Shown: piece by piece, positions 26,662 to 37,811 of the stretch | Position numbering within the stretch: the first letter of the stretch is position 1 | Layout: every line of letters begins with the position of its first letter | DNA from: Hyphochytrium catenoides | Lineage: Eukaryota; Sar; Hyphochytriomycetes; Hyphochytriales; Hyphochytriaceae | DNA length: 64,000 nt | Assembly: GCA_900088475.1 (NCBI GenBank) | Contig: FLMG01003853.1 | Coordinates: 9,604-73,603 of the forward strand | Reading direction: 5' to 3' | Made by a program: the position numbers and the translations under genes | Notes under the pieces: model-generated | Told to the model about the DNA's origin: nothing | Seen by the model: the letters and a program-made list of their open reading frames with translations, nothing else | Databases searched by the model: none

Positions 26662-29600
26662 TCAGGCGCGAACCCATCCGAACACTTTCGTCACCTTCTT
26701 GACCTCACTTCTTTCCTTGTTGGGATGAGCTCCTGTGGGTCCCTCCTTATTTGGATCTGATGGTGTGAGGACTGAATGCTTGAAGAGCTCAGGATCAAAT
26801 CGGAACGGGTCAGATGTTGTCCCGGATTTAAGCTTCACCGTCGTGATTTCATTCTCTTTCTCTGTCAATGGGTCCTTTGCATCCACTTCCCGGGATTGAT
26901 TAGACTGACAGTGCGACCCGCTCTTCTTGAGAGGCTCCGCTTTACTGAGTAGTGGAGTGAGGCTACTTTCCTCTTTTCTTAAGTCAGCACATTTCAAAGC
27001 TTCCGGCTCTTCATTATGATGCGTTTTCGCATTCTGAAAGTGCTGTGGTGAAGTGGCAGCCACGACCTTCTGGGCTTCAGTTTGGTTTTCCGTATCTGTG
27101 TGGGCTAATTTTTTGAGTGTGTCATTCATCTTGCCTTTTAGCCCAAAGTCCTGCTGCTCCAGACCGGTCCCATTAGGGTTGCTCTGCTGCGTTCGCGCGT
27201 CATTGTTGTTGATCTTAATGGCCTGAGCCAGGCTTCCTGTCTCCTGCCCGTTAGTGCTCAGATCCTCGCTATTCTGAAAGTCTGGAGAGTACTTTCCCTC
27301 TTGCTGTATAGATCCACTTGTTTGCTCCGCGGGCAAAGCGTTGCACGGAGGGGAAGGTAGGAGGTCTGATAGAGCGAATTGCTGGTCGTATTCCGGCTTG
27401 TACGTCGAGGTCTTCATTATTTCTACCAGCCATTCTGCAGTCACCACTGGGACGTTCCACCGTTGTGCCATTTCGTACTTCCTGCTCCATCCAGGGCACC
27501 GCGAGAGCAGGTGTGTATTCCTTCCTAGAGCAAATGTCTCGTCCACGACGATGCCCAGACATGAAGCAATGGTGGAGATGGCGCATTTGTCCTCCTTTTT
27601 GTGGAAGCGGGTAAGACAGATACGTAGAGAGAGTCCATCAACAGTCCTCAAAGGACCAGGAAGGGAACGGAAGAGTTGGTGGGCTTTGGCTCTCAGGGTG
27701 CTCCTCGCCTACGTAAGAAGGTCAGACAGCAAGCATCAAAGGTAGGAGGGAAGAACTTGAGATGATGCGCTCGACTGAGGGTTGAAGATGAGCACCAAAC
27801 TAAACATCGTCTGTCATGCCAAAGCAATCTAGAAGTGCAATGCCTTGCCATTGGGTTACAGACGCACCAGCAGACAAGCCTTCAACCATACTTCACTGAC
27901 AACATCCGCTCGCGGAAACTTCTTTGCAAATTGGTCTTGTATTGTTCTGGTAAAAGTTGAGGTGGAGAGAACCAATACATGGGTTACTTGAGGAAACGTT
28001 TGTCCTTCTTCCTCTTGATCCGTCTTCTTGAGCCAGCAGCGCCCGCCGTTCGCCAGGATTGCCGACCGAATATGAGTCATCTGCTCAATCAAAAGGAGTG
28101 AGGGGTGGTGAGCTCGTAGGATTTAGCGATTCGTCGCCTGACAAATGCCAACGAACACCATACGGAAGGTAGGGCCAACCATTTACTTTTTTCGATGTCC
28201 TGGTTAACTTGGAGAGCCTGATCATAATCGTTCTTACATGCCGTTGGTGCCCTTGCAAATGGGTCACAAAAATAAGAAGACCTTCAAAGACCCCTGATCC
28301 TCGGCTTCCCTTGCAGTCCTTTGGATCCTGCTCGGTATCGTCCAATTCGGCCTTCCTTACACGCAGGGGTAAGGCCCCTGATGCATCAGTGCCTCTTTCC
28401 ACTTTCGGCAGGTGTGTTACAAGGCTTGTATTCATCACTGAACGACGGCAGATATAACATCAGAAGTGAGGAGCAGTCGTTTAGGAGCCTGAAAACAGCC
28501 AGCATGATAATATAAAAAGTAGCTTATGGCTTAGAAGCGATTGCGTCATATTCACAGCAGGATGATCAGGTCGATCTGACAAGCTTTGATATAAAAACTG
28601 TGGTTAAAGAGGTCCTTGACGACCTTACCCCTGTTGAACCTAGGCGGATAATCTGCTGCATCCTGGACCGCCTGTTTGAGGCAACACTGTACCAGCCATT
28701 TTGCTGAGACCACGCTGACCTCGGAGCTGCAAGAACTTAACAGCCTCTTCGCACTGAGCAAAGTGAGCAATGCTTGTCAGAGTGCTTGTCAGGGAGCCAC
28801 TTTAAAAAGCTTCGTCAACTGTAAAACCCATTACTGATAATATGATCACTGGAAGTGTCCAATCTATGGAATAGGATAACTTGGAAAGGATAGTGGCAAA
28901 TGCATCGAGTCTAAGAACGGATAGCAAGATCTTCACATTTCAGAGACCTGGCACTAAGGGTGTCCGCTGTGACAATGTGCGTCAGCCTGTTGTTGGGCTT
29001 TGAATATCGTGAGCCCATACCGAGTCGTATCAGTCGAGATAGCCACATCTCTGTCCCAGGGTCAAACCCAATCAAGAAGATGTGGCATGCATCCAGATAG
29101 CGGCCCCAAGATTCAGTTGCAGCATGGTCACTCATCTCCTTCGCACATGAGAGAACCTCGTCGAGAAAACTGTCTAAACATTTGACGAAAAAGGAGCGCG
29201 TACGTGAGCTAACGGACGACCTGATGCCTTCCACAATCGTATTAGCTGAGGAACTTACTCTGGAATGAGCGTGAATCAACAGGACGTCTTGGTGAGGAAG
29301 AGTTTGATTGTTTTTTCTCTTCAGTTTGCTGTTCTGCTTTAGTGCTTTCCTCATTCGGCCATTCCTCGCAGACCTCGGTTTCCTCCTCATCCTCCACTTT
29401 CTGGGTCGCCTCGCTATCTGGAGCAAGAAGGGCATAATCGCCTTCCGGCAAAGCCACTAGATGAAGAGATGCTAAGTAAGCTTCGAGAAGGCAGTAATAT
29501 AGCAATGACTCAATTGTTGGCCTGACTTCGACCGCTAGGTCAACTAGGCTAATCCATCATTCTTCTGGTCTCTATAACCTTCTTTTCTTTGGAGCCTCTT

Positions 29601-30587
29601 ACAAGGAATGGATACCTTTTGTCTTGGCGCTGTCTTCCAACCACTGCGGAGTAACAACAGGAATGCCCCACTCCATTGCCGCTTCATATTTCTGCCCTGA
29701 AGGGATGTAAAAGGGATAGAGTCAAGGAGCCCCCTAAGAGCGAGATGGACGCACTACTATCAGATATAGAATGCATATAGCAAGTGGATTGCTCTACTCG
29801 GAAAGGGTAAAGATGCATACAGAGATGACAATCTCTGGTGAGACAAGTGCAGGTAATAAATATACCAGCATGTACCCGTAAAGATGCTAAGGGTTTGAGG
29901 GCAGAGAAGTATTGGGCAAGGCCACGATATACGAACTGAACAACAAGGATCGGGAAGTGGTTAAATGGATATTTCCGCTATGAGATGTGTGGTCAAATGG
30001 TTCTGGAGAAAGTCAACGTAGCTCCCTCCTTCGTTCTCGACTAGCTTCTGCAGTTCTTCTCGCCTTTCTGAGGTTGGAGGTTGCGGCCATCACTGACTCT
30101 TTTCCCACTGAGAATGTTAACGTACTTACCGCCAGAAATACCAGTGATTGAGATGATAAGGCCTGTAAGTGGAAGGAGCTGATGTAGGGAAACATCTGCA
30201 ATGGCTCCTTTTTCCCAGGTTTCATGTACCCAGGACACCGCAATGACTGGGATGTTCCATCGGATAGCCGCCTGCGAACAACAAAGACCACCGCGCGGCG
30301 ATGAGGTTCGACAAACAAGACATCGCCTCCTTGTTAGGTCTGCACCTGGTACTTGGCTGATCTGGAAGTCTTGGCGACAAGAAAGTTGCAGGATGGTGTG
30401 AAGTCCTCCTCAAAAGTCCCTGACATGGATAAGACCATGGACACAAGGTTTTCCTAGAGAACGAGCGTACCCGCATTAGATGTTAAATTTCAAACCACCT
30501 CCTTGGCTCCGGTAACCTTACCTTTTCATCCTTATCTAAGCCAGTTGAGCAAACAGCCTTCCCCTGTAAAGCGGTGTACCTCTCCAT
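26662..30587 (-). CDS. Multi-BRCT protein, TopBP1/Dpb11/Rad4-like
   Basis: Eleven exons (30587-30522, 30453-30346, 30271-30130, 30067-29973, 29706-29616, 29456-29259, 29173-28948, 28753-28629, 28437-28238, 28080-27868, 27708-26662) sum to 836 residues in frame. Five BRCT domains are visible: about 4-85 (ends AVSWVHETW), 91-166 (THLIAE, then PVVTPQWLE), 255-335 (VVSAKWLVQ), 385-487 (ADVVSEVWLKACL) and 505-585 (PVVTAEWLVE). The tryptophan of helix 3 is present in each. An acidic/Ser linker follows BRCT2, and a polar, probably disordered tail of about 250 residues ends the protein. The opening tandem pair resembles TopBP1/Rad4/Dpb11, phosphopeptide-binding scaffolds for replication initiation and ATR checkpoint signalling. 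Another multi-BRCT family (PTIP-like) cannot be excluded. Intron 4 is AT-AC and intron 5 has a U12-like donor. Confidence 0.85.
29457..29615 (-). other. Intron with U12-like GTATCC donor
   Basis: Intron 5 of the BRCT gene is AAAG|GTATCCATTC ... CATCTAG|TG, 159 nt, joining phase 1 to phase 1. The donor matches the invariant RTATCC of U12 introns, but the 3' end has only a weak branch candidate (TTACTTAGC). It may be a minor-class GT-AG intron or a major-class intron with an unusual donor. Confidence 0.45.
29707..29972 (-). other. U12-type AT-AC intron in the BRCT gene
   Basis: A 266-nt intron. Its 5' splice site is GAA|ATATCCATTT, its branch site CTCCTTGAC matches the U12 consensus TTCCTTRAY at 8 of 9 positions, and the AC terminus (TTTTAC|ATCCC) lies 15 nt after the branch adenosine. 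The junction joins THLIAE to IPSGQKYEAAMEW in phase 0 and completes BRCT2. The nearest AG acceptor is in the wrong phase and the frame reaches TAA soon after the donor. Confidence 0.8.
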
Positions 30588-31489
30588 TTTATTCAAGCAA
30601 AGCTACTTCAGCTCAACAGAGCAAACGGCAACAATTGCACTTCTCGGCTTGCAAAGTGAGAGCCACATCGTCGCAAGCCTCACAATTGTCACACCTGCAC
30701 GGAAGTAGGTATCATGGATGCCTTGAATGAGAGGTTACTTCATGAGTTGCCTTGTCCCAGCTAAGATCTGAGAGACAAGACTGCACTGCCTGTGAGAGGA
30801 AGAGCATGTCGTGGCGTCTTCACGCCACCAACAGCCCGAAGATTAACTTCCAGCAAACAACAAAGCATCAACCATCAAGCAGCATTGCTGAGAGTGAGAT
30901 AAGCGTTAGCGGCTGCCAAGCGGCGCGGCATTCATAGTCAAATGACCGTTTTTGGCGGGAGACGCCTTCATCATACTTCACAAACTCTGCCATTCTTTAT
31001 CATCGAACATCAATGTGAGGGCCTGATAGAACCGCAGGAACGGACATCTATTAAGAGCGCTTTGGGTCGTTCCATTGGCCGTCAAGCCTCTGCTCATCAT
31101 AGCTGCTAGAAACTGACAACGTCAACACGTGTAATAGAGTGCCCTGTCCCTCTATCTTGGCTATCATCAAGGGGGCAGCTAACATATTTGATGACTTCGC
31201 CACATTCCACGGATCACAGATATTCCCTAGTCCTCCTTATAATAAACTAACTTGCTCTTGACCCTTGCCGTGGCGGACATCTCTCCCATGGCTAGCTATC
31301 GTGTCACCACGAGACCACAATGCTTTGCTCTTTGACTTTAGTGGTCGTAGTCCACTTGGAAGTTATTAAGCATTGGTATGACGTTCTGAGAACGATGCGT
31401 TATACGAGAGTGCGTAGCATAGATGTACACTTGAGCAGCCAACTAACTATTAAGTTACTCATATTAGCTGCAAGCCTTCATGGTCCGTC
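30588..31489. other. Intergenic region upstream of the BRCT gene
   Basis: Between the ATG of the BRCT gene (30587, minus) and the stop of COQ6 (31490, minus). No supported gene. It contains one E2F-like motif. Confidence 0.5.
30949..30962 (+). promoter_or_regulatory. E2F/DP-like site upstream of the BRCT gene
   Basis: TTTTTGGCGGGAGA fits the E2F consensus and lies about 360 bp upstream of the start codon of the TopBP1-like gene. Replication and checkpoint genes are typical E2F targets, so the position makes sense. It is a short motif without other support. Confidence 0.35.
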
Positions 31490-33153
31490 TTAAAAGTACT
31501 CTCCGGTGGCATACCGCGCTATCTGGTTCTGGAGCAGCATATAGGGAAAAAGATGTCAGCACATGGAGACCGCATGATAAGAAAGCTCTTCTCCAGCTAT
31601 GGACGTGAGACGATGCAACTACTGAAGAAATAGCTATCCTGGAAACTTAGTCCCAGAACCGCCCAATTTGCCATTTCCGCCCTGTACTTAATGCTCCCAA
31701 AAGATATATCCCGTCTTACCTTGATGGGCGTGCCAAGGTTTAGCAGGCCTAGCCCAAAGTTCCTGCCGAACGCGAGAATCTGGTTGTCGTTGCTGAAAAG
31801 TCTTTTGAAAGCATCAATGGATCCCTGCATAAGCAGATTCGCTGCCTTCCTTTGGCTCTCGTAACTCTTCAGAAGCTGTGGGCTGCCGATGTCTTGGCCA
31901 CTTTCAAAGCCCTTAAGGACGGTGTTGGCCAAAACTTCGGCATCCTTCAGGCCCAAGTTGAGCCCTTGCCCTGCCAAAGGATGGACCGAATGCGCTGCAT
32001 CCCCTATGAGGGCTACGCGATCCCCAACATAGCTCGAAGCGTGTCTGAGTTTTAGAGGGAAGATGAAGCGCTTCCTTCCAGGTAAATCAGTTATTGCGGG
32101 CGGTAGCTGAAAAGCCGAAACCGAGTGCGAGGCTGAAATGACTGTCCGCGCCAAGCCTGCTCCTATATCAGACGCCGTTGAAAGGAAAGGTATGGGTTGG
32201 TTCAAGAGGGGAATAGGAGGTATGTCTAGACCTCGGACCACTTCCGGAGGGGTTCGAAGTGCGTCATTCAACTCTCGTAGAAAGTCTGCTTCTGATAGTC
32301 CGACGAGTCGCTTAGCCTCTGCGGGGCTTGTAGACCAGACAATGGAGCTATAGTTCTCTCTGAGGGGTAACAGAGCTAAAGGTCCTGTCTTCAGAAACCT
32401 TTGCCATGCGGTTCTATTCTCTGTCTCGGTCTGTACCGTCGCTACAATAGCGTGTTGGTCGTATTCCCATCCCCATGTAGGTATATTCTCAAGCTGTCGA
32501 ATGCGTGACTCACCGCCATCAGCTCCAATCACAAGCCGCGCCGACACAGGGTTTGGCCTATGGTCTAGTGTGAGCTCTCTCCATCCGGCTGGGGTTTCCG
32601 CCGGTCTCATATCCTTCACACTACTAGGGCAAAGTATGTCAATCCGACCCTGCTGCGAAAGCTCGTGTAACCTTTCGAACAGAGCAGAATGAAGCACGTT
32701 GTGCTCAACGATGTAGCCGAGGCAATTGATGCCAACCTCTGATGCATTGAAGCGAATGAAGCCATTTCCAACCCCATCCCAGACTTGCATGTGGGTGTAC
32801 TCGTGGGTCCGCTCACCACTAACTCTGTCCCACACGCCAATGGATTCTAGAAAGCGCTTGGAGCCCGGTGTGATAGCATAAACGCGCAACTCCGGGACTT
32901 TCTGTGATAGAGCCATTGACAAGGGACGCGGAGGAGCTGTCTCGACCAGAGCAATTTTCTGGCCCTTTGCCCTCGGAGATGCAGCCAGAGCACAAGCAAA
33001 TGCGGTGCCAGGAATGCCTCCTCCAGAAACAATTGCATCATAGTCTCCTTCCTGCTCCGGTACTGCAGTGTAGCTCCGTGCCAGCGAACGGAAAGTGTCG
33101 AGCGGTCGTACGGGCCGCGAGGCTCTCCGTACTAGGCGGATTTCTCGTAGCAT
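31490..33153 (-). CDS. COQ6: Ubiquinone biosynthesis FAD monooxygenase COQ6
   Basis: COQ6 is the flavin-dependent hydroxylase acting at ring position C5 in coenzyme Q synthesis, on the matrix side of the mitochondrial inner membrane. Exons 33153-31720 and 31528-31490 join at GTPIK|NQIARYATG and give 490 residues, as expected for the family. Visible motifs are a dinucleotide-binding GGGIPG near residue 45, the middle motif LVIGADGGESRIR, and GDAAHSVHPLAGQGLNLGLK, the FAD-ribityl GD motif. The first 30 residues are Arg/Ser-rich (MLREIRLVRRASRPVRPL), a mitochondrial presequence. The family ends in (P/L)-I-K-x-x-x-x-x-A-x-G, and this fixes the second exon. Reading through the GTAAGA donor would add an unrelated tail. 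Confidence 0.95.
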
Positions 33154-33849
33154 TCTTGTGACTTATGAAAGCCCCCAAACAAGGCCAGAGTCGCGCCTAC
33201 AAGGCCCTATGGAGGAGCTCTCATAGATAGTTTGATGTTCTGCTATTGTCGTGGGTTCTCTTGGCCGTGACACACTGTCCGAGGTTCATTAACAGCTGAG
33301 ACCAATGCAAAATGAAGGCTGATGAGACCGAAGAAAATCATTCTTTCCTGCAGACAGATCTTCTTTTACTCAATGAATCTCAACAATCTCAACTGTTCTG
33401 ATGCGAAGCTCTCCGTACAAATATAGCGGTAACTTGAGCGACTATCTCTAGACAAATCCTCACCACAAACGTATGCTATTAAGGCTTGTAATTGATTATC
33501 TCTTACATTGGAGTCTTTATGCCTTTTGGGGGAATCTGAATTACGACAGTTCATGGTTATCTGCAGATTTCTGATAACTGCATTGCCTAAACCTGTTCAC
33601 AATAGGGTATTATTACTACATAAATTTATCACGCTCCACCTATTGCAGGTGTGAAGGGTTATTACTACATTCGAGACGCTGTAGCACTTGACATTGCGGA
33701 CTGTTGCTACAGAAAACCGATAACAGAAGCTGCAGCTTCATCGACACCCGGAACTCAGAGCATCTTCTCTGAGAGACATCCATCTCTGGCTGTCACAGTT
33801 CATAGTGCCAAGTCGATTAGGGCCAAGGTCATGACGCTAACCACGTAAG
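33154..33849. other. Divergent promoter region COQ6 / acid phosphatase
   Basis: A 696-bp region between two genes that face away from each other. A plus-strand ORF of 65 codons directly upstream of the phosphatase ATG has no recognisable content and no signal peptide. No other feature seen. Confidence 0.5.
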
Positions 33850-36064
33850 ATGAAGCCCTATCAGGTCGCACGGGGTCTGGTTTGGCTGACCCTGGTAGTT
33901 GTCGCAGTATCGGCCCACGTGGCTGCTAATAACATCCGCAGGCGAGCATCAGATGGCTCTGTCTACGAGTTTGGTCGTTTTCACAGGAAGTTCACCTTCT
34001 GGAATGAAGCTATTCCAGAGCAAATTCACATGGCTCTGGGAGATAGCAAGGGTTCGGGAATAACTATAACGTGGATGACCAAAGCAAAGACGGAGACATC
34101 TGTTGTTGAGTATGGAGAGCAACAAACGAATCTAGCTTCTGTTGAGGGAGGCACCTCTCAGTACCAGTTTAAGCACTACACTTCGGGCTTCATTCATTCT
34201 GTCTCACTGTCTGCTCACTCCTTGCGGCCATCCACGCGCTACATCTACCGTTGTGGGGACAGAGTGTCAGGGATCTGGAGCCCATTTTACAGCTTCACCA
34301 CTCCTCCGCCAGTCGGAGCTTCAAGCACAATCACTTTTGGCGTAGTCGGCGACTTGGGCCAGGTGAGAGCTTGTCTGTCTGCGCTTGTCTTGCTCATTCT
34401 GCAAACGTTCTGGATAATTGAACCACGGCGGGAGTTATCAGATTGCCTAAGAATCTTTTGGAGGCATCGGTTAGACCCAAAGGCTCCCTACCTAGTTTCA
34501 AAATTATGATGTCTTTAACGATCAAGCAGACTTCTCAAACTTCACTTTGCCTCTAACGTCCCTCTTTATTCTAGACCCAGAATTCTTTGAAAACATTGGA
34601 GGCGCTCATGATGGACCGAGATGGCTACCCAAAAATTGATGTGATGCTTATTCCTGGTCAGCTTATATCTTAGGCTAGGCGTAGTCCATAGTAAACCACT
34701 CAGCATTGACAGGAGTCTTGCAGGTGATCTCTCATATGCAGACGGGGTCCCTGAACGCTGGGATAGCTGGGGAAAGTTGGTTGAGAATCTCACCACTGTG
34801 GTGCCACTGTAAGCATGCAATGCACAAATGATGAACTCTTATATCCAGTTTTTGTCTCATTTCCACCCCGACCGTTAGGATGACCGCTCCTGGCAATCAC
34901 GAGATCTATGAAGATGAGAAGTTCATAGCTTACAAGGTAATTTAGAAGGACCATAGGGAGCTGACCTTCATTGTAACCCATTCTCACCGTAGCTTCATCT
35001 ACACTTAGTACCGGTTTCCGATGCCGGAGGACCCAATAAACAAAGGCAAAGACCGCCTCTTCTATTCCGTTGATGTCGGACCCACACATTTGATCTTCTT
35101 AAACTCCTACATACTGGAAGAAGCGCCCGTCCAGAAAGACTGGTTACAAAGGGATCTGCAAAGGTAGTGCTCTATGAAGTAGTGGCTTCGATTATCTCCC
35201 AACCTGTAGCAATTCGAGCTCCCTAAGGAGTCCTTTATCAATCCTCTTCCAGACTTTAGTTCCATCAGCTCGCTTTTTTACTCCGCAACTGCTCATATGT
35301 CTGTTGCCTAGCGTCAATCGTGAAAAGACACCGTGGGTCTTGCTTTTCATGCACAATCCCTGGTACAATAGCAACTGGGCACATCAGGACGCAGACGAAC
35401 CGCAGTGGATTCTCAAGCAGGAGTTGGAGACCATACTTTACCGATATAAAGTTGACGCGGTTTTCGCCGGTACTTGCCGAGTACAGAGAAACACCTAGAC
35501 GTGGTCGTGTAGCAACTCATGTGTTCCCGTTCAGGCCATGTCCATGCCTATGAGAGGACCTATCCTGTCTTTCAAGGGAGGGTTGTCCCCGAGGCGCCGT
35601 ACTACTTCACTGTGGGTGGAGGCGGCAATAGGGAAGGTATAGTACCTTGCTACCGTGATTATTCTTACTGCCGAACAGTATGTGCGACCTTTCCTTTTGG
35701 CCGCACTTGATAGCTTCATTTCTGGTGCACAGGGGCTTTTAGCTAACCTTCGACTTCTGCGCTCTGAATACTATTTATTCTTGGAATTTTTTCTTCTAAA
35801 CTCATGCCTCTCTAATTCCGCTGTCTAGGTTTAGCGGATGCGTTTATGGATCCTCAGCCTGAGTGGTCAGCTTTCCGCGCAGCCAAGTACGGAGGAAGCC
35901 GCATAGAGGTCTTGAACGCCACCCATTGCCGGATAGAATGGTTCTCGAACGATCAGTTGTTGCAACNNNNNNNNNNNNNNNNNNNNNNNNNNNNNNNNNN
36001 NNNNNNNNNNNNNNNNNNNNNNNNNNNAAGTTCAGCTGCTGACGTTTGTCACACAGCACAGTGA
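33850..36064 (+). CDS. Secreted purple acid phosphatase (3' end disrupted by gap)
   Basis: A dinuclear-metal phosphatase that releases phosphate from extracellular or lysosomal esters. Exons 33850-34362, 34575-34656, 34724-34808, 34879-34936, 35009-35163, 35312-35469, 35535-35636 and 35829 into the N gap all keep phase. A signal peptide (ARGLVWLTLVVVAVSAHVA) is followed by a fibronectin-like N-terminal domain. The five metal-binding motifs are all present: GDLGQ (about residue 167), GDLSYAD (199), GNHE (232), a His in FMHNPWYNSN (312) and GHVHAYER (351). The closing LADAFMDPQPEWSAFR is the usual C-terminal region of plant-type PAPs. The gap at 35967 cuts about the last 20-50 residues. The stop at 36062-36064 depends on an arbitrary gap length. 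Confidence 0.93.
35967..36027. other. Assembly gap (61 N)
   Basis: A run of N inside the last exon of the acid phosphatase gene. Sequence resumes with a short segment whose frame relative to the gene cannot be judged. Confidence 1.
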
Positions 36065-36277
36065 CGAAGTGCAAAAGGAGAGTCCGTAGCTTCTTAGAAT
36101 ACGTATGAAACCAACCTCGGACTATGGCGATTTGACAAGTATATTACCAGTACACTATCTACTAGTACAACTAATCCCAGTAATAGCTTCACGCAAGGAC
36201 GCATCACCTAGCTGCCCGGGAGTGTGTAACAGAGTGTCCGCTGATTCCGACAACTAACTGGGATGCAATGTTAAGAC

Positions 36278-37811
36278 TTACAAGCCTTGAGCCAATCGAG
36301 AAAGAAAGTCAGAGGCCATTTTCTTTGTTGGAGAGTCTGTTAAAGAGTTTTGGGTAGAACCAATCGTCTCCCCCGGCTTGTCCTCCTTTTCTCTGGATAA
36401 GCTTGATGGGGCAGCTGTCCCGCCTCCTTTCTTTGCCTTCAACTTTGCTCTCCTTTCGGCAATTCGTCTCTCCCTTTTATCATCTTTATGTTGCGTCCTC
36501 ACCGCGTTGGTCGTCTTTGTCATTTGCTGCAGATATTCTTTCTCCTGTTGGCTAAAGCCGTGCTCCCATTGCGATGTGACGCCAGCCCCCTGTATGTTGG
36601 GTCCGGTCCCTGTCCTACTGCTACGATAGGGTTAGCCATCTCAGGAGTGTAGAGAACAAGCAAATTCCCGCACAGGACAGACGTTGAGAGCAGCAGGGAG
36701 CAGAACTAGCAGTGAGGTCAGCAAAGCTTGCCGAGTCCCATAGGCGAAAGACAGAGCGTGAGAATGGCACCCAATCTAAATCAAGAACAACAAGAGAGCA
36801 CTTCCCGGCCTCTGCTGAACTAGCTTTCACTAACCTCTCGTCTGTCGCCAACGACGGGCCATTTGGTTCTTTGTGACGCCTCAAATATTCCAGGTGCGCA
36901 GGACTACCCTTGGCCACAACGATAACTCTGCCAAAGTCGTCCTCAATTTCCACGGTATCTCCCGCGCCCGACAGCGCTTGTGACTTCGGGGATGGGCTTG
37001 GAGAAGGAGAAGCATTACTCGGGTACGATGTACCACCAGTCGTTTCCACCTATAAGAAAAGCGTTGAGCAAAGTAATTGTAAACTGAAATTGTCAGAAGG
37101 TGATTGAGATCAAGTCGCAGGCCAAGACGCGTACGGGCCAGGGTGAAAACTTTCAGCAGACAGAAATATGACGGAATTATTGAGGGAGAGATCAGGCTCT
37201 ACCCAGCATGCAGAAGTAGCTCATCTCTACACTAAGGGCAGACTTTTGGTGGAGAGTCAGGGAGTGACACGTGGAGAAAATGCGGGCGAAGTACCTTCTT
37301 CTTGAAGTCCACCAGAAAGCTCCCTTTGGCATCCGGCGGTAGAGGTTGCCCCTTGGATAGCTTTTCGTATAGCGCGGCCTTTCTTGCCAACGCCTCCTGT
37401 GAAGCCCTTAACTTGTCTTCCGTTTGTCGAAATTCTTCTTCCTCGGCCTGATTACGGTCATCTACCCCCTGCATTATAACAAAGCAAAGATGGAAGCGAT
37501 GGCTGAGTCGCTAAAGCTCAAATGTAGCCCTGGCCTGCAGCTTTCAAACCAAGTCTCACCTTGTTCTTCTTATTGAACAGTTCATCTGCTCTTGACCCTG
37601 AAGGCCTAAATTTCTTGCCCACTACTCTTCTGACTCCTGGTGTGCCCGCTATTGCCTTGGTCTCTTCTAGCTCTCGTTTGTGTTTGTGTACGACTGCCTT
37701 CAGATCAAAGATTGAGCTGGAATCGACTTTGATTGGCTTGGCCTTGGATGGCAGCAAGGCCGACTCTGTCAGAAATCCCATCGACATCTTTACGAAAGAT
37801 AAGATAGCCAC
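36278..37811 (-). CDS. CCDC174: CCDC174-family coiled-coil protein
   Basis: Exons 37811-37560, 37468-37295, 37049-36835 and 36620-36278 give 327 residues in frame. Family landmarks in order are SSIFDLKAVVHKHKRELEE near the N-terminus, GVDDRNQAEEEE, a helix ending in KAALYEKLSKG, FLVDFKKK, an acidic strand (IEDDFGRVIVV), WEHGFSQQEKEYLQQM, and a Lys/Arg-rich helix (KDDKRERRIAERRAKLKAKK). CCDC174 is a conserved nuclear protein linked in animals to the exon-junction complex and RNA processing. The first exon could also start at the Met nine codons in. A short Ser/Pro stretch after FKKK and the tail after the basic helix are low complexity. Confidence 0.85.

Noticed and set aside
31597-31719. COQ6 read through its donor to a stop at 31597
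   Set aside because: The resulting tail has no family resemblance. Splicing to 31528 gives the expected PIK-NQIARYATG ending.
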